DNA of 64,000 nt from Paenibacillus tepidiphilus (GTDB lineage: Bacteria > Bacillota > Bacilli > Paenibacillales > Paenibacillaceae). The position numbers and the translations under genes are program-made. Location of the stretch: the NCBI RefSeq assembly GCF_008635795.1, contig NZ_VWRQ01000020.1, positions 78,409 to 142,408 on the forward strand. Direction: 5' to 3'. Below the pieces are notes generated by a model. It searched no databases. It was not told the origin of the DNA and saw only the letters and a program-made list of their open reading frames with translations. The stretch's first letter is position 1; every line of letters starts with the position of its first letter. Positions 17,708 to 26,522 of the stretch are shown here, in pieces.

Positions 17708-17914
17708 ATGAAAGATCAAACTTCTGGGCATGCGCTATACTTTGTAATTGGTTTCTTGTGTGTATCATTGGTAATTACATTGATCCTACCAGTGGTTCGG
17801 ACATTGCTTAACGATGTGGTTTCCAAGAAGCCGACTATTCCAACCTCTATGATTGTAGAACCTGTTAAATATGAGGAAAGACTGACCATCACCATGCCGG
17901 GGCAAACTGCATGA
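17708..17914 (+). CDS. Small pilin-like membrane protein A
   Basis: A 68-residue protein. MKDQTSGHALYFVIGFLCVS opens with a short polar head, then one long hydrophobic helix (about 10-30) and a polar tail. It shares the pattern MKDxTxxxALYxxIGFxxxS with the next gene, which overlaps it by 4 bases. In Tad loci, genes after tadC encode pilins or pseudopilins. A Flp-type prepilin cleavage site (G before an aromatic-E pair) is not present, so it may be a minor subunit or accessory protein. Confidence 0.6.
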   Translation: MKDQTSGHALYFVIGFLCVSLVITLILPVVRTLLNDVVSKKPTIPTSMIVEPVKYEERLTITMPGQTA

Positions 17915-18054
17915 AAGATAAGACAGCAGCAATTGCATTATACCTTTCGATTGGTTTTGTAGTTGCAAGTTTGTTTATCTCAGCTGCAGTTTCTGTCATT
18001 GGCAGCGGACAAGATGAAATTATCACTTACACAAAGAAAGTAGAAAATTATTAG
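17911..18054 (+). CDS. Small pilin-like membrane protein B
   Basis: A 47-residue protein, paralogous at its N-terminus to the preceding one (MKDKTAAIALYLSIGFVVAS), with one hydrophobic helix and a short charged tail ending KKVENY. The ATG overlaps the stop of the preceding gene (ATGA), so production is coupled. The size matches Flp-type major pilins, but the classical processing motif is missing. It could be the structural subunit, or the pair could form a small membrane complex. Confidence 0.6.
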   Translation: MKDKTAAIALYLSIGFVVASLFISAAVSVIGSGQDEIITYTKKVENY

Positions 18055-18072
18055 CCTAAAGGAGCAATACCA

Positions 18073-18453
18073 TTGAAAGAGACCGTCCTCCGTGCGTTAT
18101 TTATGTGGCTTGTTGTGTTCATACTACTCCAACCGATGTTCAGCTACATTGACTATCTATTAGATCTGCAGGTCAAGGCGAATACATCTTATATTACACA
18201 GAAAGCAGCAACCGAGGGGACGGTTACTTCTTCAATGCGTACAGAAGTAATCAATAATCTATCAAAATTAGGAATAGATCCGGCCAAAATTAATATTACC
18301 AGTAGTAGCGCTACGGTCCAGGAGCGAAAGAGTAGGATTGATGTTTATATTAAAGTTCCACGTATTAATCAATTCCCTTTTGATTTTTCAAGCGGCAGCC
18401 AACCAACATATTATTACGGCCATGGTTCAATCATGAGCGAATACTTGGACTAA
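18073..18453 (+). CDS. TadE-like pseudopilin candidate
   Basis: A 126-residue protein from a TTG start behind AAAGGAGCAATACCA. One N-terminal membrane helix (ALFMWLVVFILLQPMFSYI) is followed by an extracellular strand-rich domain. This is the TadE/TadF minor-pilin architecture. Its place after the small pilin-like genes supports a role at the pilus base or tip. No cysteines or processing site are obvious. Confidence 0.55.
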   Translation: MKETVLRALFMWLVVFILLQPMFSYIDYLLDLQVKANTSYITQKAATEGTVTSSMRTEVINNLSKLGIDPAKINITSSSATVQERKSRIDVYIKVPRINQFPFDFSSGSQPTYYYGHGSIMSEYLD

Positions 18454-18466
18454 GGGATGAAAATGA

Positions 18467-18958
18467 ATGGACTACATTGTAAAATTGGCCATTGTGCTGC
18501 TTATGTTTATTTATACTTGGTTTTTTCAGGTGCAAAATCAAGAATGGGATTTGATCCGAGCATTATTAAAAGATGCGAACAACATGGCGGTACATGATGC
18601 GGTGCTAGAATTAAATCAGTATGAGCTATCAAACGGGAAAATAGTAATTGATCCGGATGAGGCCTATGATACATTTGTTGAAACCTTAGAAAGAAATCTT
18701 GGTTTAAGCAATGATTTAGCTCCAAAGAGTGGAAGTCGTTTACATAGCAAAGTTAAAATTGTTGACTTTATTATTATTGACGATATGTCAAATGTGAATT
18801 TTCCATTTCTTTATGAAAATAGTCAATATCATATTACTAAATATCTGAATGGACCGGCTGTTATAGCGATAATTGAGACAGAACACCCCAAACTAATTTC
18901 AAGGAATAAGAAGCAGGCTCCTATTCGAGTGCCAGCTATACAAGAATATAAAAAATGA
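18467..18958 (+). CDS. TadE/TadF-like membrane-anchored protein
   Basis: A 163-residue protein with a single N-terminal membrane helix (IVKLAIVLLMFIYTWFF) and an extracellular domain. The start of that domain (VQNQEWDLIRALLKDANNMA) resembles the post-helix region of Tad minor pilins. It is the last gene of the Tad operon before an inverted repeat and the AbrB-like gene. The assignment to the TadE/F group is by topology and position only. Confidence 0.5.
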   Translation: MDYIVKLAIVLLMFIYTWFFQVQNQEWDLIRALLKDANNMAVHDAVLELNQYELSNGKIVIDPDEAYDTFVETLERNLGLSNDLAPKSGSRLHSKVKIVDFIIIDDMSNVNFPFLYENSQYHITKYLNGPAVIAIIETEHPKLISRNKKQAPIRVPAIQEYKK

Positions 18959-18994
18959 ATTATATTCCTGAAAAGAGACATAATTCATACTAGT

Positions 18995-19040
18995 TCCTTA
19001 CTTTTCTCCTTACAATCAATAGTAAGGAAGAAAGTAAGGA
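18995..19040. promoter_or_regulatory. 19-base inverted repeat upstream of abrB-like gene (operator or terminator)
   Basis: TCCTTACTTTTCTCCTTAC (18995-19013) and GTAAGGAAGAAAGTAAGGA (19022-19040) are inverted copies with one mismatch. The right arm includes the AAGTAAGGAG ribosome binding site of the next gene. It could terminate the Tad operon, serve as an autoregulatory operator, or sequester the ribosome binding site. Confidence 0.55.
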
Positions 19041-19048
19041 GTGAATAT

Positions 19049-19606
19049 ATGGAAAATTATAGTGCGACAATAACGTCAAAAGATCAAATTACAATTCCCA
19101 AAAAAGTAAGAGAACTACTTAAACTCTCGGTAGGTGATACAGTTAGCTTTATAATCAGGGATAACAAAGTAATTGTTGAGAAAGGCGTTTTGGTTTGTCC
19201 TGTGTGTGTAGGAGCAAATGAGAATTGTTTTGTCTGCAGAGGGGTGGGCAAACTTAACCCAAATTCCTCTTTTGTAGAAGAGTTAAAGAACATTACTAAT
19301 TTACGAATTCCTATGAGTATTCAAAACACCCAACTTGCGGAGCAAATGTTATTACCTTTTCCCATTGTTAAACTTATAAAAAATAATAAAATATCCGAAT
19401 CTCACTTGCTGTGGTATCAGGATTATGTGCAAGCAAAAGCAATTGAGGAATATATAGGTAAGTACGTGGATGAATTAAATATTGAACTAGTTTCTCAAAA
19501 CTTTTATTCTCCTGGGGTCAAACAAGCTATTATTGATAACTTACCAGATACCAGGAATTTGTCAAAAATCGTTTTGAGTGTTGGTATTCATAGAGCTGAC
19601 AAATAA
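19049..19606 (+). CDS. AbrB/SpoVT-family regulator with Cys4 zinc motif
   Basis: A 185-residue protein. Residues 5-45 form a typical swapped-hairpin AbrB DNA-binding domain (ITSKDQITIPKKVRELLKL, VGDTVSFII). Directly after it come CPVC and CFVC, a four-cysteine zinc knuckle. A helical domain of about 100 residues of unknown function follows. AbrB-family proteins repress transition-phase or biofilm genes; here it probably controls the pilus and surface-protein genes around it. The inverted repeat covering its translation start suggests self-control. Confidence 0.8.
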   Translation: MENYSATITSKDQITIPKKVRELLKLSVGDTVSFIIRDNKVIVEKGVLVCPVCVGANENCFVCRGVGKLNPNSSFVEELKNITNLRIPMSIQNTQLAEQMLLPFPIVKLIKNNKISESHLLWYQDYVQAKAIEEYIGKYVDELNIELVSQNFYSPGVKQAIIDNLPDTRNLSKIVLSVGIHRADK

Positions 19607-19653
19607 CTGTTTTAATATCTGATTTAAACAAATAAAAGAGGAGATGTATATAA

Positions 19654-20256
19654 ATGAAAAAACAAATTTTAAACACTATCGTTGCAGGAACAATGATCTT
19701 CAGTATGTTTGCAGGACAGGTATCAGCCACATCAGGCAACAAGACCCCAGTGCCTACAGCAAAACCGACTGCGACCGCAACTCCCATGTTGGACAATTTG
19801 TTCAAATATGGATTGAAGAAGGATATTGAGCTCCCGGCTACGGTAACAGCAGGAGGATTCAGCTACACATTGGAAAAGATCATGATTTATGAAACAAAAT
19901 CTGCTACAGCTCAGGCGCTGATTAAGCAGTACGGCTTCACAGGTACAGAAGGCGAAAAGTATTTTATCTGGACCAAATTTACTATCGCGAACAACAGTGG
20001 AAATCTTGTGCAGCAAAATGCCAAGGATCTGGCGGAAAAGTGGAGATTGAATTTTGGAGAAGAGGCATCTGTCAAAATGCCTGATAAGCTTTGGGACAAG
20101 ACGAATAGTACATTAGCTCTTTGGAATTGGAAGCTTGCTCCGGGTCAAAAGCTGAGCTCATACCAGGCTTACTCATATAGTGGGGATTTCAATTGGTTCT
20201 ACGTATCTCTTAAAGTGAAAAATACAAAGGCGTATTTAGAAGTGGTGAAAGAATAG
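19654..20256 (+). CDS. Secreted protein with immunoglobulin-like (DUF4352-type) domain
   Basis: A 200-residue protein with a Sec signal peptide (KKQILNTIVAGTMIFSMF, cleavage likely after VSA at about 27) and a Thr/Pro/Ala linker. A strand-rich domain follows (VTAGGFSYTLEKIMIYE, EKYFIWTKFTIAN, FYVSLKVKN). The layout is that of DUF4352-like extracellular beta-sandwich domains. The next gene begins 2 bases after the stop, so it is co-expressed with the PKD protein and probably belongs to the same surface structure. Confidence 0.65.
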   Translation: MKKQILNTIVAGTMIFSMFAGQVSATSGNKTPVPTAKPTATATPMLDNLFKYGLKKDIELPATVTAGGFSYTLEKIMIYETKSATAQALIKQYGFTGTEGEKYFIWTKFTIANNSGNLVQQNAKDLAEKWRLNFGEEASVKMPDKLWDKTNSTLALWNWKLAPGQKLSSYQAYSYSGDFNWFYVSLKVKNTKAYLEVVKE

Positions 20257-20257
20257 G

Positions 20258-22540
20258 ATGAATAGAAAAGCGCTAAAAGGGTTTGTTCAGATAATAATTC
20301 TATTATTATTAATAGAACTCGTGAGCCCGATAAGAGCTTACTCTGCTCAAGATCCTGGTGTAAAATCAGCAAGTATTTCAGTCCCCGTTAGCATGGGTTT
20401 AACGGGGTCTGCAAACTCGGCAAAATCTTTCCTGCTGGATTTGCCTAAAGGCATTTCAGCAGGATCTATTAAAACAAATTCATTCAAATATTCCGGTAAT
20501 AATTCACTTATTGATTCGATTGCTATTGAAAATGGAAAGATTAAGCTGAAGCTTAAAGGGAATGAGAGCATTGAGACTTTCGCAGTTAAAGGGACCGAAG
20601 GAAAGTTAACAGAATATTTTAAAACGCCTCCGGGAAACTCCATCTGGTTGTACTCAGATGGACGAAGATGGCAAATCAATGAGTATGACGAAAAGAAGGA
20701 CATTAATACTTACTATATCAAGGGTGCCCAAGATTCATCTACCCCATCGAAGGTTCCTCCTAAAGTGACTGTCCTTACCAGATCGACACCTCAAGATCCA
20801 AGTACTGCAAATTGGTACAGGGATGATGGTAAGGGGAGTGACAAGGTGGAATTCAGCACTGTAGTCCAATCTAGCATAGTTCCTGTTCCAGAAAAACTAA
20901 TGAATGGCGACGTGGGAGAGGCGAAGGTTAAGAATGGGCAGTTCCTTGTTACATATGATATTCCCTCAGCACTCAGAAGGCCGGAAGAAATTCCCGATTT
21001 TATGAAGGGCGGGTGGGCAACTGGTTATCTCTATTACACCACAGTCCCATATTATTTTACGGCCAAGGCCAAAGTCACTTCCTACAGCTATGCCGGCACT
21101 GTCACATTTGATTATGCATTACCTACGGAACCGACGCTAACTGGTGAGGTTGACCTCCTTGCTCCTAACCCGAACCCTGAAAAGTATGCAGATAAGGCTG
21201 TGCCAGTAAAGCTTTCTCTGAAGGGATCCTTGGCCGCATACACGGATACATCCAACATCCTTGAATGGGTGTTTTATGCAAAGAAAACTGGCAACGACAG
21301 TTCCTTGGTGACGAAGAAGGAAACGGCCAAAGTTCTTTCTAGTGAAAAGCAGTTCGATTTTGTTATTTCGAAGCAGGAGGCCGCGACACAGCCGGAGTTC
21401 AAGCAAAGTTATACTCTGACTGTAACCGTGCGTTTTGCCAAACCGGTGGTCACTTCTTCAGGATCAATATCATCCTTGAGTGAGACGTTTACGATTGGTG
21501 CCGGTACATATAATGGCCCACCTCCCAGCAATATACCCGTGCCTACTCCGACCCCAGCTGTTGGCAAACCGCCAGTCGCTCGAATTGCTATGCCGGACCA
21601 GGTAGTAGCTGGTGAGAACTTCATCGTATCAGGGGCAGGCTCTTATGATCCCGATGGTACTATTGTCAAGTACACCTGGCAGCATCCTAATGTTCATATG
21701 CCCTTGTATGGTAAGTCGAGTGATACCTCATACGGCTTGGACTCGGTTGATACTACGCAAACCATAACACTTACAGTTACAGATAATGATGGCCTTACAT
21801 CCACAACCTCAAGGGATATTAAAGTTCTTGCTCCGGCACCAAAAGCGAAAATTGAGATACTAGGTACCTTGAAGCAAAATCGGAAAATTACGATCCGAAA
21901 TGCAACCAAGAATGAATCAGATGATTTTCCACTTATCGAAAGTAGTACACGGTTCACGATTACAGCAGTGTCGGGCGGAACGAATGCAGATATCAAGTAC
22001 AACGGTAGTCTGGTTGGCCAAAAAGAGGTAGACGTCTTAATGAAGACGCCTGGACAGTACAAAGCAACCCTGTACGTTGAGAACACTGCCGGCTACTCCG
22101 GGACAGTCTCTTTGACATTTACCGTTGCGCCTGATGAAGCTCCAACCCCCTACATTTCATTGCCACTAAAAGTCTACCGCGATCCGGAGAATGGAAATAA
22201 GGCAAGTGTGATGCTAGACGACCTTTCGGTATCTCCGGACTATGACTATTTAGCAAAAAGAGTATGGGAATACCGATACGATTCTAATAACAACGGTAAT
22301 TTTGCAGAGCATCAATGGATTTTGATAAGTAACGCTAATTTGGATCGACTTAACTTTTATCCAACAAATGTAGGCAGGTATGAAATTCGGTTAACGGTTA
22401 CAGAGGAATTTGGCCAACCAACGATTGATGCTTTTGTGACAGCAGCTGATCGCAGATCCGCGAATACAGATACCCAGCCAGTGATCGAACGGATTGTGAC
22501 CGTTGAAAACCGACCGCCGACTTCCGACTGGGTTTGGTGA
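20258..22540 (+). CDS. Secreted PKD-domain surface protein
   Basis: A 760-residue protein with an N-terminal signal peptide (cleavage around YSAQ, residue 30). Beta-rich modules follow. The clearest PKD domain lies at about 443-525 (PPVARIAMPDQVVAGENF, GAGSYDPDGTIVKYTWQHP, TVTDNDGLTSTT). A Pro/Thr linker precedes it. No LPXTG sorting signal is present. The protein ends in NRPPTSDWVW just before the next large gene. PKD proteins mediate protein or carbohydrate contacts outside the cell; here it may be a pilus-associated adhesin or scaffold. Confidence 0.75.
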   Translation: MNRKALKGFVQIIILLLLIELVSPIRAYSAQDPGVKSASISVPVSMGLTGSANSAKSFLLDLPKGISAGSIKTNSFKYSGNNSLIDSIAIENGKIKLKLKGNESIETFAVKGTEGKLTEYFKTPPGNSIWLYSDGRRWQINEYDEKKDINTYYIKGAQDSSTPSKVPPKVTVLTRSTPQDPSTANWYRDDGKGSDKVEFSTVVQSSIVPVPEKLMNGDVGEAKVKNGQFLVTYDIPSALRRPEEIPDFMKGGWATGYLYYTTVPYYFTAKAKVTSYSYAGTVTFDYALPTEPTLTGEVDLLAPNPNPEKYADKAVPVKLSLKGSLAAYTDTSNILEWVFYAKKTGNDSSLVTKKETAKVLSSEKQFDFVISKQEAATQPEFKQSYTLTVTVRFAKPVVTSSGSISSLSETFTIGAGTYNGPPPSNIPVPTPTPAVGKPPVARIAMPDQVVAGENFIVSGAGSYDPDGTIVKYTWQHPNVHMPLYGKSSDTSYGLDSVDTTQTITLTVTDNDGLTSTTSRDIKVLAPAPKAKIEILGTLKQNRKITIRNATKNESDDFPLIESSTRFTITAVSGGTNADIKYNGSLVGQKEVDVLMKTPGQYKATLYVENTAGYSGTVSLTFTVAPDEAPTPYISLPLKVYRDPENGNKASVMLDDLSVSPDYDYLAKRVWEYRYDSNNNGNFAEHQWILISNANLDRLNFYPTNVGRYEIRLTVTEEFGQPTIDAFVTAADRRSANTDTQPVIERIVTVENRPPTSDWVW

Positions 22541-22556
22541 GAAGGAGTGGACCAGG

Positions 22557-25500
22557 GTGAAAAAAGGCGCAAAATCATCTTTTTATAGATTTTTAAGTAA
22601 AATTATCTTATGTATTGCTGTTGTCGCCACAATGGTTCCATGCATGCCAGAGACAGAAGTTAAGGCTTTAGATACTACGATTATAAATTATATGGATGTG
22701 GAGATTCCGGCATATACGGGATCTCTGACGATGCCAGAATATACTGATCCGAATACGTATTGGGGATTTTACATTATATCCACGGTAACGGGTACACGTA
22801 GCAGCTTTAAGTTATCCAATATAAAGTTCAACCGGGTAACAAGAGTCCTAAGCTATGATATGTCAGAAGTAAAATTTTCTATTAATGTTGACCGGGCCCC
22901 TAATGTTCATGGCGGAGGGGAAGAGGCTATGAAAAATCAATTAGCCTTCACTGAGATGTTTGTCGATCAATATGTTGTGGGCGACTACGAAAATCTCACC
23001 GGTTATGTAGATAAGGACTTTGCTGCACCTTATACTATGGGCTATGGAACAGCGAAAACAGGCAAACCATTTTACTTTCAAGTTATCAAATACCCCAGTG
23101 GTGAATACTTTCAGCCCATAACACCAAATACGCGAGGAGATAATTTTACTGTGCCTGCGGGCAGTTACTCATGGGATATGACAGAGCGAGACTGGCTCAA
23201 TCATCGTCTTTTGACGCGAGATCCTAAGTCTATTCGTACTGTATTCAAATGGCAGGATTATATTTACAACGGGTTTGCGAGTTTTTATCCTCTTATAAAC
23301 TCCGTGGATGCAAAACTGGAAGTCAATTCTCCGCCAACACTCTCCCTGACGACACAAAATGGTGCAACCCTTTATAACGTTGACGGGCAGAACATCCTGA
23401 ACGTGACAGGGTATGCACAAGATCCGGATAACGAAGAGTTGGACATCATCATAGAAGTACCTAATGTCTTTTATCGCCGAGTAAAAGTCTTTAATTCTTA
23501 TACAGCTCAATATTTTTCTGTTCCCATCGATGCCATTAACGATTCCGTTCTACCTGGTAGCTATACAGGCACAGTAACTGTAGTGGATAGGCGAGGCTAT
23601 AAGGCGGGTGGACAATTCATTTTTAATGTTAAGAATAAGCTGCTGAACAAGAATTTCTATCTGGTGGATTCACCGGTGGAAGTGAGTTCATCTTATGCAG
23701 ATTATGAAGGGGATCCACAAATATCTACTCGTTTCCGGTATGAGCATAACCCAAGCTATTTTGATAATCCGACTTCGATGCTCAGTGATTCGGGCTTATG
23801 GCGATCATCAATGTACAGCTCATTCGCATTTCCAGGTTGGTATAATGCGATCGTACAGGTTCGGGATAATCCGTTAGGAGACAGTTTCGATGAATTCCGG
23901 AAATGGAGCAGGGATAATGAGTCATCACTAATCTTCCTTATTCACCGTAAGCCCACGGCCATGTTCGCCGCCAAACTCATTGGAAACAGCATACAGATTA
24001 TAGACAATTCATACGACATTGACCATACAACGGCGGACAACAAAGGACTATATGAACGGCAATGGCAATGGAGGAAAGTCGGAGAGGACGCTTGGAATGA
24101 CGGCCAGTTGAGTAGCAGGCCGACCAGCGATGCCTATGAATTACGTCTCCGGGTCAGGGATGTTGACGGGCCGAAGGGTGTCGGTGTGTGGTCGGATTGG
24201 ACTTATCAGCTGGTGGGTACAGGATCGAATTTGCCGCCGGTTGCTAATTTCATCATTGATCCCGTAAGCGCGAGTTACCGTAAAAGCACCACGATTACGG
24301 ACAAGTCATATGATCCAGATAATGATGCGCTGGATACGTACGAATGGGTAATCCGCAGAAACGGGGTACAGCTGTATTACTACAACGGCTCCTTCGCTAT
24401 TCCTCCGAGCCTTACAAATTACGGCGTAGGAACCTACGAAGTTGTCCTGAGAGTAAGAGATAGCAGGGGAGCATGGTCCAACTATTACACGCAGTGGGCC
24501 AATGTCATTAACAATAAGCCAATTGCACAATTTGCGATGCCGTCCCAAGTATATAGAGACGATATTGTGGTCATGGATAACAAAACGCCAGATCCGGATG
24601 CAGATGGAGATCCGCTGACCTATACCTGGTATGGTCGTAAGGGGAATGCGAGCTACATCTACGCCGGCAGTAATCGTAATCAAAATGTGGTTGTTCGTGA
24701 CTTAATTCGAGGACTCGGAATTTCGGAAAGAGCGGCCATATCCCCGGACTGGGAAATGCGTCTCAACGTCTCAGACGGCAGCCAAACGGCGTATGCAACC
24801 CAGATGTTTGAGGTGCTCAATCATACGCCCACGGCGGATATAACCGGCCCTTCAGACACAACACAGTATACGACGAGAGCATTTACCTCTGGAGCAACGG
24901 ATCTTGACAGTTCTGACGTAAGCAGCCTCCAGTATTACTGGCGGGTGATAGACAGTGAAGGGCAAGCCACACTGCTTCAAAACAACAAATCAATCAATGT
25001 CAATTTTTATCATACCGGCGTATACACGATCGAGCACTGGGTCTTTGATCAGATCGGTGCAAAATCCAATATCGTCAGTCTGAAGGTGACAGTCCGGGAA
25101 AACCTAAAGCCGGCCATGACTTTAACAGCACCGGCCGGGACAAGCAGCAGCCCTACCATCATCGATGCAGGCCTTGCGGGAGACCCGCTGATTCAGTGGA
25201 CGTATGCGGACCCGGAAAATGATCTGCAGGAGAAATACACGCTGGAATTTTATACGAAGGACAGTATCCTGGCCAAGTCATATGAGTATGCGGATAGCAG
25301 CGGAACCGTGCGGCAATTCCAGGTGCCCAACGGTACGTTTGATCGGTTCCAACTGTTCACCGTAGTGGGCCGGGTATACTCCATGAATTCCTGGTCGGAT
25401 ATCTCCAATGAAAAAGCCTTTATCATCGACAATCCACCACAGCCTGGGTTTACGATGATCACTGATACCGGGCGAAACGCGGCGACCGGCCCGATTTATC

Positions 25501-26447
25501 GGACGGATCTGCTCAACATCCAGAGCACGGCCACCGATGCGGATATTCCGAGCGGTGACAGTGTCACCCATCAGTATTATTTGAAGCCTGCAGGCGGAAC
25601 GGAAGGGCTTGCCAGTGCAGCAGCCAATTTTACAAAGCAGTTTACGACAAACGGCTCCTTTATTTTGAGACAGATCGTTACAGATTCACTGGGGTTGAAA
25701 CGCGAAGTGTCCCAAACCATTACAGTGGCCAACCGGCTGCCAGCGGTCAACATTACGTACCCGACCAGCTCAAGCCAAGTAAGCCCTACGGTTTCTAATA
25801 CCCTGACACCGGTCATAAAGTGGGACTACCAGGACGCTGATGGCGATGCCCAGCAGCGGTATAAGGTTCGAATATACCGCGTCTCGAATGGGACCTTAAA
25901 GGCCGAGTCCGGAGAACAAGTATCCGGGGCCAAGCAGTGGACAGTACCTGCAGGTTCGCTGCAAGAGAACGAGCCGTATGCCGTGGAAGTGGAGGCATAT
26001 GACGGCTTCGGGTGGAGCAGCATCTCCCCGCGGAAATATATGCTGGTCAACTTGTTGGCGGTCAAAGGGGCAGTGCAGCATACGGCCGAGTGGAACGCCA
26101 ACCGGCAGGCATATAACGTAAAGAAGACCGGGGACCCAGATAGCCCGCGCGGCTATTCCGTCTTTTGGGCAGGCGAGAAGTTTGTGCTGAAGGCAGATGC
26201 CACCGGGCTCCCGAGCCGCATCCAGGTAACCATGAGCGGCGGCTTTACAACTGAGCTCACTCCAACGAGCAGTGAGCGCACTTTATGGACGGGTGAACTG
26301 TACGATCCTTCTTTCGAGAAGCTTCCGGATGGACCGGTTACCTTTACCTTCAGGGCAGAAAACTCCTACAGCACTAAGACTGATTCGGTGACAGTTACGA
26401 TCCTTGAGGACTGGACCGATTTCATCCGTAATCATAGGATCAAATAA
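22557..26447 (+). CDS. Giant secreted Ig/PKD-repeat protein, paralogue 1
   Basis: A 1296-residue protein. The GTG at 22557 is preferred because GAAGGAGTGG lies 8 bases upstream and a signal peptide follows (LSKIILCIAVVATMVPCM, cleavage near VKA before LDTT). Repeated PKD/Ig-like modules recur, each with a phrase such as SYDPDNDALDTYEWV, TPDPDADGDPLTYTW or YQDADGDAQQRYKV. No sorting signal or catalytic motif is seen. Its product is very close to that of the next gene from about residue 380 onward, while the N-terminal regions differ. Likely an extracellular adhesin or fibre component. Confidence 0.8.
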   Translation: MKKGAKSSFYRFLSKIILCIAVVATMVPCMPETEVKALDTTIINYMDVEIPAYTGSLTMPEYTDPNTYWGFYIISTVTGTRSSFKLSNIKFNRVTRVLSYDMSEVKFSINVDRAPNVHGGGEEAMKNQLAFTEMFVDQYVVGDYENLTGYVDKDFAAPYTMGYGTAKTGKPFYFQVIKYPSGEYFQPITPNTRGDNFTVPAGSYSWDMTERDWLNHRLLTRDPKSIRTVFKWQDYIYNGFASFYPLINSVDAKLEVNSPPTLSLTTQNGATLYNVDGQNILNVTGYAQDPDNEELDIIIEVPNVFYRRVKVFNSYTAQYFSVPIDAINDSVLPGSYTGTVTVVDRRGYKAGGQFIFNVKNKLLNKNFYLVDSPVEVSSSYADYEGDPQISTRFRYEHNPSYFDNPTSMLSDSGLWRSSMYSSFAFPGWYNAIVQVRDNPLGDSFDEFRKWSRDNESSLIFLIHRKPTAMFAAKLIGNSIQIIDNSYDIDHTTADNKGLYERQWQWRKVGEDAWNDGQLSSRPTSDAYELRLRVRDVDGPKGVGVWSDWTYQLVGTGSNLPPVANFIIDPVSASYRKSTTITDKSYDPDNDALDTYEWVIRRNGVQLYYYNGSFAIPPSLTNYGVGTYEVVLRVRDSRGAWSNYYTQWANVINNKPIAQFAMPSQVYRDDIVVMDNKTPDPDADGDPLTYTWYGRKGNASYIYAGSNRNQNVVVRDLIRGLGISERAAISPDWEMRLNVSDGSQTAYATQMFEVLNHTPTADITGPSDTTQYTTRAFTSGATDLDSSDVSSLQYYWRVIDSEGQATLLQNNKSINVNFYHTGVYTIEHWVFDQIGAKSNIVSLKVTVRENLKPAMTLTAPAGTSSSPTIIDAGLAGDPLIQWTYADPENDLQEKYTLEFYTKDSILAKSYEYADSSGTVRQFQVPNGTFDRFQLFTVVGRVYSMNSWSDISNEKAFIIDNPPQPGFTMITDTGRNAATGPIYRTDLLNIQSTATDADIPSGDSVTHQYYLKPAGGTEGLASAAANFTKQFTTNGSFILRQIVTDSLGLKREVSQTITVANRLPAVNITYPTSSSQVSPTVSNTLTPVIKWDYQDADGDAQQRYKVRIYRVSNGTLKAESGEQVSGAKQWTVPAGSLQENEPYAVEVEAYDGFGWSSISPRKYMLVNLLAVKGAVQHTAEWNANRQAYNVKKTGDPDSPRGYSVFWAGEKFVLKADATGLPSRIQVTMSGGFTTELTPTSSERTLWTGELYDPSFEKLPDGPVTFTFRAENSYSTKTDSVTVTILEDWTDFIRNHRIK

Positions 26448-26468
26448 TTTCTAAGCTTTTAAGAAGTC

Positions 26469-26497
26469 AGGAAGTAGGGTGGAATTCCCTACTTCCT
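26469..26497. promoter_or_regulatory. Hairpin between the two giant genes
   Basis: AGGAAGTAGGG (26469-26479) pairs perfectly with CCCTACTTCCT (26487-26497). There is no T tract, so it may be a processing or stabilising hairpin rather than a terminator. Confidence 0.45.
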
Positions 26498-26522
26498 ATC
26501 TTGACGAAATAGAGGTGATTAA

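Noticed and set aside
21137..21624. Minus-strand frames opposite the PKD and giant surface genes
   Set aside because: They are shadows of the strongly coding plus strand and lack start sites.
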